DNA of 64,000 bases. It comes from JAXMAR01 sp046350295 (lineage in GTDB: Bacteria > Planctomycetota > Planctomycetia > Gemmatales > Gemmataceae). The stretch's first letter is position 1, and each line of letters opens with the position of its first letter. Positions 18,674 through 28,195 of the stretch are shown here, piece after piece. The DNA lies in the NCBI GenBank assembly GCA_046350295.1, contig JAXMAR010000036.1, forward strand, positions 20,439-84,438, read 5' to 3'. The position numbers were made by a program, and so were the translations under genes. Below the pieces are notes generated by a model. It was given only the letters and a program-made list of their open reading frames with translations. It was not told the origin of the DNA and did not search any database.

Positions 18674-19582
18674 TCACCTTTCTCGATATCCCGGCGGCGG
18701 CGGCGCGAACGGGAAATCTGCCGGGAAGGGGACAGGAAGCGGCCGATCGACGGGGACACCGACTGCACGCAACGCTTCCACCGTGTCGTAGTACATCGTG
18801 ACTGTTTGTTTATTCCCGCTGCGAATGAAAGAAACGTAGTAGGCTCGGGAGTCGATGTCGCGGCCATACTCCGTGCCGATGCTGCCCACCTCAGTGCGGA
18901 ATCCCTTGGCGGCAGGGGCCGCGTCTCTTTTTTCAAATCGCGGCATGGGATGGAGGATCCGCTCCTCGACGGCCACCAGGCCGATGACGCCAATGTTTTC
19001 CGGTTTGCCTACCAGGCCGGCGTAGCTGCGCTCCCGTTCCACAAAGCGGAAAGCCGCGACGTTTTCCAGGTTGCGCCGCCAGCCTTTGATGACGATGTGG
19101 CTGTAGGGGGCGACGATGTAGCCGGGATCGCTCTCGGCCGCCGGTTGGCCGGTGATGACCGATAGCCCGTCGACGGAAACCACGGCTGCCACGCGCCGCG
19201 GCCCGTGGTTCCAGACACGAATCTCGTACTCCTGTCCCATGCGCGGTACCGGTAGATAGGTCTTCCCGGCATGATAAACCGTCCGGATCGGCCGGCCATC
19301 GACCAGGACGTCCATGGCGACGCGCATCAGTCCCGGCCTGGGAAGGACGAGGTCGTCGCGCTCATGGGGTGTATCGCCACCGGGCGCCGATTTGCCGACG
19401 ACTCTCATGGACGCATCCAGCAGCAGGGGAGCATACCTTGCATCGCTCACGCTTTCCGCTGCTGCCGGGGCTGATTTGCTCGTCGTTCTTTGGCCCAGGC
19501 CAGGCCTCTCGGAAGCGACGAGGATAAGGCCTGCCAGCATGCCACAGGCGAGCAACGCCACGGGCTTGAAGGTAGTCTTCAT
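18674..19582 (-). CDS. Secreted hypothetical protein
   Basis: 302 residues from the ATG at 19582 with GGAG upstream. An N-terminal signal peptide (MKTTFKPVALLACGMLAGLI) is followed by an Ala/Ser-rich stretch. The mature core (about residues 65-180) has immunoglobulin-like strand patterns: LMRVAMDVLVDGRPIRTVY, EIRVWNHGPRRVAAVVSVDG and YIVAPYSHIVIKGWRRNLENV. This arrangement resembles exported proteins with a DUF4384-like or beta-sandwich fold. The C-terminus is Pro-rich (PFAPPPPGYRER). I do not recognise a characterised homologue. Confidence 0.65.
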   Translation of the reverse strand: MKTTFKPVALLACGMLAGLILVASERPGLGQRTTSKSAPAAAESVSDARYAPLLLDASMRVVGKSAPGGDTPHERDDLVLPRPGLMRVAMDVLVDGRPIRTVYHAGKTYLPVPRMGQEYEIRVWNHGPRRVAAVVSVDGLSVITGQPAAESDPGYIVAPYSHIVIKGWRRNLENVAAFRFVERERSYAGLVGKPENIGVIGLVAVEERILHPMPRFEKRDAAPAAKGFRTEVGSIGTEYGRDIDSRAYYVSFIRSGNKQTVTMYYDTVEALRAVGVPVDRPLPVPFPADFPFAPPPPGYRER

Positions 19583-19755
19583 GGTGGTCTCCGTTTTCTT
19601 CGTCCAGGCGAGCATCCGCGCGCAACGGGGATCGGTCAAACCTCGGCGGGCTCACCGGCGCGGCCACGCTCGCTTGGAGTCTGAAAATCTCGGTGAGTAC
19701 GACACCTGGTCGGGTCGATGATCAGGGCGGAGGAATGGCGCTTCCTCGCCCATAC

Positions 19756-20199
19756 TCACGGGGATTGGCGTTTCCATGTGAAGCCGACGGTCCCTTCGCG
19801 GGCCGGCCCAAAATCAACGGGTCGCGCGTTGTTGGGAAGGGCAAAACGGCTTGTGCGCGTGTCTCCTTCAATCCGGTAGATGCCGAGGAGCTTGGTTTGG
19901 TCCTTGCCCGATCCGTCGAGCGCAACGTCGATGGTCTTGGGCGCCCGCGTCGGATCGATGGTGAACGTCCCCGAGATACTGAAGGTCTTGCCCGTCAGGG
20001 TGAAGCGGGCGCCTTCGACGCGGAGACGGGTGTTCTGCACCTCGTCCGCCGGCGCCGGCTGGCCATCCGTCCTCTGGATGGCGACGGCTTGCCAGGCGCC
20101 CTGAAAACTCGCGAGGTCCTTCTTGACGGCGTCTTCGGAGGGGGAGAGCACGACTGGGGCCAGAGGAATGAGCAGGGGCAGCAGGATGCAGTGTCGCAT
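19756..20199 (-). CDS. TIGR03067-type planctomycete exported protein
   Basis: 147 residues with a signal peptide (MRHCILLPLLIPLAPVVL) and then the pattern of the planctomycete-expanded TIGR03067 family: DLASFQGAWQAVAIQRTDGQ, LRVEGARFTLTG, an ISGTFTIDPTRAPKTIDV strand pair, and GIYRIEGDTRTSRFALP. The start follows GGAG. Members are exported beta-sandwich (lipocalin-like) proteins with unknown ligands, often present in many copies per genome. It is monocistronic. Confidence 0.75.
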   Translation of the reverse strand: MRHCILLPLLIPLAPVVLSPSEDAVKKDLASFQGAWQAVAIQRTDGQPAPADEVQNTRLRVEGARFTLTGKTFSISGTFTIDPTRAPKTIDVALDGSGKDQTKLLGIYRIEGDTRTSRFALPNNARPVDFGPAREGTVGFTWKRQSP

Positions 20200-20259
20200 G
20201 GCGATCTCCGGGGTTATGGGAAGTCCTCGTGTCCCAGGCCCTTTAGGGCCTGCAGTTGA

Positions 20260-20601
20260 CTACCTTTCGTTCTCTTCCCAGAAAATGGTCCGGCAACGCG
20301 CGCACTGGCCGATGAGGAGCCGGCGTTCCATGCCGGTGTCGAACGTGAAGGTCACCGAACGCAGGCGCGGAAAGGCGTCACCGCACTTGCAAGCGCGCTG
20401 AGGAGGAATGTTCCAGCGCCAAAGCGCCCGCCACAGCGCGGCGAGAAAGCCTCGTTCTTCGCCTTTCGGAGCGACGAAGTTCCGAACCCGCAACCAGAGA
20501 ACGTCCTCGGGCGACCGGCAACCGAGGCGACGGCAGGCCTGCACAATGGCGTACGGAGGCGCATCGCACCGGACTTCAATGGGGTGAAGCGCGCTAGACA
20601 C
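20260..20601 (-). CDS. Small zinc-binding hypothetical protein
   Basis: 113 residues if read from the GTG at 20601, which follows GGAG. An upstream in-frame extension lacks typical coding features. The N-terminal half (IEVRCDAPPYAIVQACRRLG and DVLWLRVRNF) and the C-terminal CKCGD...CARC cysteines suggest a zinc ribbon that holds the ends of a strand-rich fold together (TFTFDTGMERRLLIGQ). Small proteins of this form are common in Gemmataceae and are probably cytoplasmic. The function is unknown. Confidence 0.55.
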   Translation of the reverse strand: MSSALHPIEVRCDAPPYAIVQACRRLGCRSPEDVLWLRVRNFVAPKGEERGFLAALWRALWRWNIPPQRACKCGDAFPRLRSVTFTFDTGMERRLLIGQCARCRTIFWEENER

Positions 20602-21172
20602 GGCAGTCTCCTCGGACCGACCACGCCCCTGGGCGCCAAGACGCCGAAAACCGCTTGTTTCCCGGTGTAATCGCAATTCTCGTGCCCCAGATTCCAGCGA
20701 CACCAAAGCCGCCAAGGGCGCCGCTCTTATTCGACGTTCTGAGCCGCGCGCTCGAAAAGTCGCGCCGAAAATGCGGCATTGCGCTGTGCGGAGACGGCCT
20801 TCCTGTGCCGCTTCGCACACGCACGACGGACCAGCGCGAAATAGCAGGGGCGTTCCTGGCCGGAGCTGAAGAGGTTTGCGAAAGCGGAAAGCGGCATCCT
20901 CCGCTGCGAAGCCCCGGTTCTTCGATCTGATGGGAGCCCCGACGGAAGATTCGTTGTTCTCCGACCCGGACACCCGATCTGCAAACTATTCTCGCCGCTC
21001 GCCGCAAACCCCGACGCCGCATGACTTAAATGCTTTGCAGCCGATCTGCGACGAATTTGCCGCCTGCGGCGCTTTGGCGCGCCGCGCGGTCGCGAAGTTG
21101 TGGCCTTCCGCGCCTCGGCGTCGTCACGGCCGGCGGAAAGCGCCGGCGGAAAGCGCCGGCGGAAAGCCGATC
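20602..21172. other. Gene-poor region with a short direct repeat
   Basis: About 570 bases. Several open frames exist on both strands, but none has a recognisable domain or ribosome-binding site. At 21129-21167 the 13-mer GCCGGCGGAAAGC is repeated three times in tandem. The remainder may be decayed coding sequence. Confidence 0.4.
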
Positions 21173-21448
21173 TCACCGCAGGAAGCTTGGCTTCTCCGCC
21201 TTGCCGTAGCAGCATTTCTTAAACTTTTTGCCCGGGCCGCACGGGCACGCTTCGTCGCTTTGCGGTAAGTGATCCAGAAACTCGCTGTATCGAAAGGCGT
21301 ACCAACCGTAGGTGTCGATCGCATCGGAAACGCGCGGCATGACCGTCTCGTCGCGATCCCATGCGCCTGTGAAATAGCTCAGGGCGGCATTGCGGACGAG
21401 GAAATCGGGATGGCTCAGCGCGTCCTTGACGCGTTCGCGAATCGACAT
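21173..21448 (-). CDS. Small SEC-C zinc-motif protein
   Basis: 91 residues ending in a SEC-C motif (ACPCGPGKKFKKCCYGK), the zinc-binding module first seen at the SecA C-terminus and now known in many free-standing proteins. The N-terminal part (MSIRERVKDALSHPDFLVRNAALSYFTGAW) resembles one HEAT-like repeat, so the protein may be the last repeat plus SEC-C of a larger ancestral protein. The start has only a weak GGGAAAG upstream. The cellular role is unknown. Confidence 0.6.
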   Translation of the reverse strand: MSIRERVKDALSHPDFLVRNAALSYFTGAWDRDETVMPRVSDAIDTYGWYAFRYSEFLDHLPQSDEACPCGPGKKFKKCCYGKAEKPSFLR

Positions 21449-21948
21449 GGCGAGACTTCTTTCCCGGAACAGCGGGCGACACGCCGTTCACATTACGTCA
21501 GTCGCTCACCGCCTTCAACTCTGTGATGTCCGATGGTGATGGCGAATTCTCTGCACTTTCTTCACGCGCCGCCACGCCCGCCACGCCCGCCACGCCGGTT
21601 TGATCTCGGCTTCCCAGCCGTTCGGGGGGCGGCGTGGTACGTCTCGATTGGAGCCGTTCCCATTCCCGTTCGCCGACCATGCATCCAGAGAAAAACGCGA
21701 CATGTCCGAGCGCAGCCAAGGCGCTTGGAGGGATCACCCTCTCCAATCCAGCTCCGGACAAATGGGTAGCTACATTGCGAGTTGTGGCTGGCTTTGCGCA
21801 AGGCCCGCGGCCAAGCTCGGGCTTTTTTTTGTTGCCAATCGACATACCTGCGAACGGGCGGAAAGGACATAATGACCAAGTCGAAAAGGTCTGGCGCCAC
21901 GCGTTGACCGATTCGGCCGCCGCAGAACTCCGAGGCGAGGAAACATCG
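21449..21948. other. Leader region upstream of the mutase gene, with a terminator-like hairpin
   Basis: About 500 bases. It contains two or three copies of a CCACGCCCG-type direct repeat at 21572-21597 and a terminator-like hairpin at 21801-21834. The mutase start codon lies 115 bases downstream of the T tract. I see no gene here. Confidence 0.4.
21801..21834 (+). terminator. Terminator-like hairpin in the mutase leader
   Basis: The stem GCCCG / CGGGC, extendable by GCGGCC-type pairing, is followed by eight T. It reads on the plus strand although no plus-strand gene ends just upstream. It could therefore be an attenuator or the 3' end of a small RNA starting somewhere after 21500. Confidence 0.45.
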
Positions 21949-23601
<1,653 letters not shown>

Positions 23602-23647
23602 AGTCGCGTCGACACGAAGCGACGGCTCACAGAAGCTGTTCGAGAAA

Positions 23648-23726
23648 GGGAGGGCGAGGCTCCCGCCGAGCCGCCAGCCAGCGACGAAATCGGCTCGGCA
23701 GGAGCCGGCAGGAGCCTCGCCCTCCC
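23648..23726. repeat. Long imperfect inverted repeat (REP-pair-like)
   Basis: GGGAGGGCGAGGCTCCCGCC at 23648 and its near reverse complement GGAGCCTCGCCCTCCC ending at 23726 enclose a second inner inverted pair (CCGAGCCG / CGGCTCGG) around about 20 bases. An internal GGCAGGAGCC unit is duplicated in the right arm. It lies just after the mutase gene. Confidence 0.7.
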
Positions 23727-23756
23727 GGAAACGGGCCTTTGAAAGCGACTCTCCCC

Positions 23757-24080
23757 TTACGACGGCGGCGCGACGTAGCTGCACAGGGTCGACAGGTTCA
23801 GGCGTGCCAGCTCCGTCTCGGTGAGCGGCGCCGCGTTCACCGTCGACTTGGCGCCAATCCGCCGCAGCCCCATGTAGCAGGTCACGATCGCCCACGCGGA
23901 CGGCACGGTGAGGAACAGCATGCCGGCATGCCCCTGACAGGCGAGCAGAATATTGAGCGCCATGAACAGGATGCCATGCGCGATCCCAAGGCGATAGACG
24001 GAGTTCAGCCGGCCTTGCGCGACCAGCCAGTTGAGCACCATGCTCAAACCGGAGCCGATGATGGACAGTAGCGTGATCAT
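23757..24080 (-). CDS. Small membrane protein
   Basis: 107 residues with three hydrophobic helices (residues 1-20, 30-50 and 53-72), starting at an ATG after GAGGGAA. The C-terminal 35 residues are soluble. No family motif is recognised. It is located between a palindromic repeat and a 160-base gap, facing against the mutase gene. Confidence 0.5.
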   Translation of the reverse strand: MITLLSIIGSGLSMVLNWLVAQGRLNSVYRLGIAHGILFMALNILLACQGHAGMLFLTVPSAWAIVTCYMGLRRIGAKSTVNAAPLTETELARLNLSTLCSYVAPPS

Positions 24081-24239
24081 GGTTTCCCTCGGAAGGTAAA
24101 TGTGGCGAAGGTTGGAGCGCCCTCCAGCGCGAAGCGGGAGGTCCGTCGGCCAACATCTCCTCTTGGCGCCGCGGCGCGGGTTGTGACCGCGGTATTCGCG
24201 TGCGCGTCAATGCACCGATGTCGTTAGGCGGATTCAACC

Positions 24240-24449
24240 ATGGACCAGGACAAACGCCAGCTCCGCAAGCTCAAGCGCGAAATCAAACGCGCCGGCACGA
24301 AACGCCGCCGCCAGTTCCTCAAGCGCAACCTCGCCGACGACCCCGAAGCCGCCCACGAAGCCGAGTTCGAATTCGACCGCCGCACCTCCACCGGCCTCAA
24401 CGGCCTCGACCGCGACGCCACCCGCCGGCGGCCCGAGCGCCCGTCCTGA
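24240..24449 (+). CDS. Small basic hypothetical protein
   Basis: 69 residues, very rich in Arg and Lys in the first half (KLKREIKRAGTKRRRQFLKR), then an acidic patch (DDPEAAHEAEFEFDRR) and a conserved-looking STGLNGLDRD segment. The charge pattern suggests nucleic-acid or ribosome contact. Similar short proteins occur in planctomycete genomes as far as I recall. The ribosome-binding site is weak. Confidence 0.5.
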   Translation: MDQDKRQLRKLKREIKRAGTKRRRQFLKRNLADDPEAAHEAEFEFDRRTSTGLNGLDRDATRRRPERPS

Positions 24450-24526
24450 GGAACTTGGAACTGGTAGAATGCCAGAAGTGATTTGGCGGTTCCATCTTGT
24501 CCGGAGCCTGTGCGGGAGTGAATCAG

Positions 24527-24742
24527 GTGAAGATTGTCATCAAGTTGACGACCAAGGAAGAGTTGAAGGCCCTCCCTCTCCTGCTGCGGCATTCTCCCGG
24601 CATGGTGCTACCCGGCCGGACCTACGTGCTGTCTGAAGAAGCCGTCAAGGAGTTGCGCAAAGCGCGGATTCGGTTCCAGGAGATCAGCCGGGAAGGAGCG
24701 CCAACCGGCGCACAGGAGGTAGTCGAGGGTGAAAGAATTTGA
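24527..24742 (+). CDS. Small hypothetical protein, first gene of a two-gene unit
   Basis: Read from the GTG at 24527 (VKIVIKLTTKEELKALP), or in frame from 24497. 71 residues, beta-alpha-beta in outline, with YVLSEEAVKELRKARIRFQEI. The stop overlaps the GTG of the next, frameshifted gene by 14 bases, so the two were translationally coupled. The family is unknown. The small size and coupling are compatible with, but do not prove, an antitoxin- or partner-type role. Confidence 0.45.
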   Translation: MKIVIKLTTKEELKALPLLLRHSPGMVLPGRTYVLSEEAVKELRKARIRFQEISREGAPTGAQEVVEGERI

Positions 24743-25036
24743 TCTCTTCATCCCGCTGTTTCACAACGACGGGCGCCCCATCGATCCGCGACTCTTCACG
24801 CGGCTACAGAAAAAGCTGTTGGATTCGAAGGGATGACCTTCTTTCCTCAACCGAACAAAGGGTTTTGGACGATGGGAGAGGCTCTGTTCCAAGACGAAAT
24901 CGTGATCGACCGTGTACTCGCGAAAGATGCGAGACTCGCCAAAAGGTTCCTCGCCAAGCTCAAGCGCTGGCTGAAAGAAAAACTGGAGCAGGAGGACATC
25001 CTCATCATCCAGCGCACGGTTGACGTTCTTGACTGA
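24729..25036 (+). pseudogene. Small hypothetical protein split by a one-base frameshift
   Basis: From the GTG at 24729 the frame reads VKEFDLFIPLFHNDGRPIDP and RLFTRLQKKLLD, then stops at a TGA near 24834. The neighbouring frame takes over at the same place with MTFFPQPNKGFWTMGE, then FQDEIVIDRVLAKD and a Lys-rich C-terminal helix ending at 25036. Adding one base near 24820 would fuse both into one protein of about 100 residues. The alternative is two overlapping genes joined through ATGA at 24833. Confidence 0.55.
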
Positions 25037-25048
25037 CTCGAGCACGTC

Positions 25049-27232
25049 ATGAGCGAATCCATCTCCGGCACGATCGAGCGCGTCACCTTCCATAACCCGG
25101 AAAACGGCTTCGCCGTCCTGCGCGTCCAGGCCAAGGGCCGGCGCCATCTCGTCACCGTCGTCGGCCAGGCCCCGCGCGTCGTCGCCGGCGAATACCTCGA
25201 AGCCGAGGGCGCCTGGCAGCGCGACCCGGAGCACGGCGATCAGTTCAAGGCGACCACCCTCCGCACCATGGCCCCCAGCAGCGCCCAAGGCATCGAAAAG
25301 TACCTCGGCAGCGGCCTCGTCAAAGGCATCGGCCCCCATTACGCCAAGAAGATCGTCGACGTCTTCGGCGCCAAGACCCTCGAGGTTATCGACCAGAGCC
25401 CCACCTTCCTCAAGGAGATCCGCGGCATCGGGCCGCGCCGGATTCAGCAAATCCGCCAGAGCTGGCATCAGCAGAAAGTGGTGCGCGACATTCTCGTGTT
25501 CCTGCAAACGCACGGGTTGGGGACGGCCCGCGCCGTCCGCATCTACAAGACGTACGGCGACAAGGCCCTCGACATCGTCCGCGCCAACCCCTACCGCCTC
25601 GCCGACGATATCTGGGGCATCGGCTTCGCCACCGCCGACGAACTCGCCAGGAAGCTCGGCATCGACCCCAACTCGATGCAGCGCGCCCAGGCCGCCCTGC
25701 GACATCTCCTCAAGGAGGCGAGTCACCAGGGACACTGCGCCCTTCCCCAGGACGAACTGCTGGAGAAGACCGGCCAGCTCACCGCCATCAGAGGCGAAAC
25801 GATCCGCGCCGGCCTCGCCGATTTCGTCGAGAAGAAGGAGTTGATGCGCGAGACGGAGGTGACGACGGAGGCGTGGATCTACCTGCGGCCTCTCTATCAC
25901 GCCGAGGTCAACGTCGCGAAAACGTTGCGCGAAGTGCTGGAGGGACGGCATCCGCTCGCCGGCATCGACGTCGAACGCGCCCTGGCCTGGGTGCAGGAAC
26001 GGATGCGGATCGACCTCGCTCTCGGGCAGCGCGAGGCGATACGCCAGGCGGTGACACGGAAAGCGCTGATCATCACCGGCGGCCCGGGCGTCGGCAAGAC
26101 GACGCTCGTTCGCGGCATCCTCGATATCCTGCTCGCCAAGAAACTCAAATGCAGGCTCGCCGCCCCGACCGGCCGCGCCGCCAAGCGCCTCAGCGAAAGC
26201 ACCGGCCAGGACGCGTGTACCATCCATCGCCTGCTCGAGTACGACCACGGCGGCCCGCGCAAGGACGCCGAGCATCCGCTCGATCTCGATGTCCTCATCG
26301 TCGACGAAGTCTCGATGATCGACATCCTCCTCCTCAACCAGCTCCTCCGCGCCCTGCCCGCCAAGGCCTGCCTGCTCCTCGTCGGCGACGCCGATCAGCT
26401 CCCCTCCGTCGGCCCCGGCCAGGTCCTCGCCGACCTCATCGCCTCGCGTACGGTCCCTGTCGTCCGCCTGACCGAGATCTTCCGCCAGGCGCAGGACTCC
26501 GGCATCATCCAGGCGGCGCACGCCATCCTCGCCGGGCGCTCGCCCCCCGCCGCCCCGCCCGACCGCCTCGCCGATTTCTATTTCATCGAAGTCGACGACC
26601 CGCCCGTCATCCTCGAGCGCATCCTGCAGCTCATCCAGGAGCGCATCCCCGCGCGCTTCGGCCTCGACCCCTTCCGCGACGTGCAAATCCTGACGCCGAT
26701 GAACCGCACGGAGCTGGGCGTCCTCAACCTCAACCAGAAGCTGCAAGCCGCCCTCAACCCGCCCGACGAGGAAACCCCCGAAGTCCAGCGCTTCGGCGTG
26801 ACCTTTCGCGTCGGCGACAAGGTGTTGCAAACCGTCAACAACTACGACAAGCAGGTCTTCAACGGCGACGTCGGCCGCGTCAAGAAGATCGACCCCGACG
26901 ACCAGGAACTGACCGTTGATTTCGACGGGCAGCTCGTGCCGTACGACTTCGAGGAGCTGGACGAGCTGTCTCTGGCGTACGCCTTGACGATCCACAAGTC
27001 GCAGGGGAGCGAGTATCCGGTCGTGGTCATGCCGCTGCACACGCAGCACTTCGTCATGCTCCAGCGCAACCTCATCTACACCGGCGTGACGCGCGGCAAG
27101 AAGCTCGTGGTCGTCATCGGCAGCCGGAAGGCGCTGGAGATGGCCGTCAGGCGGGCGGAGACGCGGCGGCGCTACACGGCGCTGGCGGCGCGGTTGAAAG
27201 ATGGGCGCGATATCGGCGAGGAGACGAACTAG
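25049..27232 (+). CDS. recD2: RecD2 family DNA helicase (SF1B, 5'-3')
   Basis: 727 residues. The N-terminal OB-like domain starts with GTIERVTFHNPENGFAVLRV, and two helix-hairpin-helix blocks follow (GSGLVKGIGPHYAKKI; IRGIGPRRIQQIRQSW). The helicase core has Walker A ITGGPGVGKTTLVRG, Walker B VLIVDEVSMID, motif III LLLVGDADQLPSVGPG and the C-terminal motifs LTIHKSQGSEYPVVVMP and RNLIYTGVTRGKK. This is the RecB/C-independent RecD2 that unwinds DNA in repair and replication-fork processing. The start lies 12 bases after the preceding frameshifted gene. Its stop overlaps the convergent restriction-nuclease-like gene by four bases. Confidence 0.93.
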   Translation: MSESISGTIERVTFHNPENGFAVLRVQAKGRRHLVTVVGQAPRVVAGEYLEAEGAWQRDPEHGDQFKATTLRTMAPSSAQGIEKYLGSGLVKGIGPHYAKKIVDVFGAKTLEVIDQSPTFLKEIRGIGPRRIQQIRQSWHQQKVVRDILVFLQTHGLGTARAVRIYKTYGDKALDIVRANPYRLADDIWGIGFATADELARKLGIDPNSMQRAQAALRHLLKEASHQGHCALPQDELLEKTGQLTAIRGETIRAGLADFVEKKELMRETEVTTEAWIYLRPLYHAEVNVAKTLREVLEGRHPLAGIDVERALAWVQERMRIDLALGQREAIRQAVTRKALIITGGPGVGKTTLVRGILDILLAKKLKCRLAAPTGRAAKRLSESTGQDACTIHRLLEYDHGGPRKDAEHPLDLDVLIVDEVSMIDILLLNQLLRALPAKACLLLVGDADQLPSVGPGQVLADLIASRTVPVVRLTEIFRQAQDSGIIQAAHAILAGRSPPAAPPDRLADFYFIEVDDPPVILERILQLIQERIPARFGLDPFRDVQILTPMNRTELGVLNLNQKLQAALNPPDEETPEVQRFGVTFRVGDKVLQTVNNYDKQVFNGDVGRVKKIDPDDQELTVDFDGQLVPYDFEELDELSLAYALTIHKSQGSEYPVVVMPLHTQHFVMLQRNLIYTGVTRGKKLVVVIGSRKALEMAVRRAETRRRYTALAARLKDGRDIGEETN

Positions 27233-27903
27233 AACGGCGCTATTCGCTTCCGCTTCGCGGAGCGGAACCACTCGACCGCCTCCAAAAAGTCGTCGGTCCA
27301 ATCCGCGTTCACATCCATCGCCACGGGTTGATATTTGCCAATGTTCTTGCGGTGGTTCGGATCGGGAAGGAGCCAACCCGCGATGGTATATCTGAATCGG
27401 TCCCAGTGCCGGGTTGCTGGAAACAGGGAAACGGCCAGTATGTCGAATTCACCAAAGCGGTACGGGCGTGTCTGTTCGCCCTTCTTGACACCACCTCGCG
27501 TTTTCTGCGTTTCAACGACGTAGGATCGCCTGCCTGCCCTTTCCCTTACCCAGGGCTGCTGCTCCTTGCTTCTCTGCAGTTTCACTTGGACGCGCACGCT
27601 CCCACGGGCATCCTCGAGAAGCACATCGAAGGAGGGATTGCCGACGGTCGGGGTGACTTGGAAACCATCGAGCTTGGATGCGACCTCGATATTGAACGCC
27701 GCTTCGGCGATCACGCCCTTTAGCATCGGACGGGTGAGTTCCCCGCTGAGGTGGATGGCCTCCAGGATGAGCTCGGCTTTAGCGCAGAAAAGCTCTTCGA
27801 TCGGGTGGGCTGGCAAGCGACTCTGGAGGTAACGAAGACTCTCGGCGCGTTCCTCCGCAGTGCAGATGTCCAGCAGCTTTTTGATCTCATCTACGCGCGT
27901 CAT
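27229..27903 (-). CDS. Putative Type II restriction endonuclease (PD-(D/E)xK-like)
   Basis: 224 residues. The region NPSFDVLLEDARGSVRVQVK gives D93, a twelve-residue strand connection, then Q106-V-K108. This matches the PD-(D/E)xK active site with the Gln-for-Glu variant known from some restriction enzymes. E67 in a preceding helix (KGVIAEAAFN) could be the additional metal ligand. Residues 1-60 form helices. The gene overlaps the upstream HTH gene by four bases (ATGA), and both diverge from an N4-cytosine-type methyltransferase. The nuclease call is an inference from these residues and the neighbourhood. The recognition site is unknown. Confidence 0.65.
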   Translation of the reverse strand: MTRVDEIKKLLDICTAEERAESLRYLQSRLPAHPIEELFCAKAELILEAIHLSGELTRPMLKGVIAEAAFNIEVASKLDGFQVTPTVGNPSFDVLLEDARGSVRVQVKLQRSKEQQPWVRERAGRRSYVVETQKTRGGVKKGEQTRPYRFGEFDILAVSLFPATRHWDRFRYTIAGWLLPDPNHRKNIGKYQPVAMDVNADWTDDFLEAVEWFRSAKRKRIAPF

Positions 27904-28109
27904 TTCTCGGCGTCCGACTTGGGGCGTCCCGGATTGCCGGGTTGGTAGGAGAGGACGTCGGATTTTCGGACCAGCCGGTGGCCGCCGAGCACAAGCGTGC
28001 GCAGACGGCCTTTTCGAACCAGTTTCGCAATGGCCTGACGAGTAACGTTGCGAAGACGCGCCGCCTCGCTTTGCGAAATCCAGTCGTCCGGGGAAAGCCG
28101 TTTGCCCAT
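27900..28109 (-). CDS. Small HTH DNA-binding protein, putative controller of the RM locus
   Basis: 69 residues with an excisionase/MerR-like helix-turn-helix: WISQSEAARLRNVTRQAIAK, then LVRKGRLRTLVLGGHRLVRK. It is the first gene of the minus-strand pair with the nuclease and overlaps its start by four bases. The start codon lies only eight bases from a 17-base palindrome that also overlaps the -35 box of the divergent methyltransferase promoter. That placement suggests a controller that represses or balances both units. Typical C proteins are Xre-like, so this would be a different class. Confidence 0.65.
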   Translation of the reverse strand: MGKRLSPDDWISQSEAARLRNVTRQAIAKLVRKGRLRTLVLGGHRLVRKSDVLSYQPGNPGRPKSDAEK

Positions 28110-28116
28110 GAAAAAT

Positions 28117-28133
28117 GGTTGACAGTGTTAACC
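28117..28133. promoter_or_regulatory. Candidate operator palindrome of the RM locus
   Basis: GGTTGACAGTGTTAACC has eight-base arms with one mismatch around a central G. It covers the -35 box of the methyltransferase promoter and lies immediately upstream of the HTH gene start on the other strand. The HTH protein is the obvious candidate ligand. Binding is inferred, not shown. Confidence 0.55.
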
Positions 28134-28147
28134 TATTCCATTAGAAT
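28119..28147 (+). promoter_or_regulatory. Sigma-70-type promoter of the methyltransferase gene
   Basis: A perfect -35 TTGACA (28119-28124) and a -10 TAGAAT (28142-28147) are separated by exactly 17 bases. The methyltransferase TTG start is 48 bases downstream of the -10 box. Confidence 0.75.
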
Positions 28148-28195
28148 CGCAATCTGATACCCTGTGCAGAACGAGTACTCGCGAGGGAGCGTTCC

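Noticed and set aside
27900..28109. Phage excisionase from an integrated element
   Set aside because: No integrase or att-like direct repeats are nearby, and the gene overlaps the nuclease gene in a compact RM arrangement.
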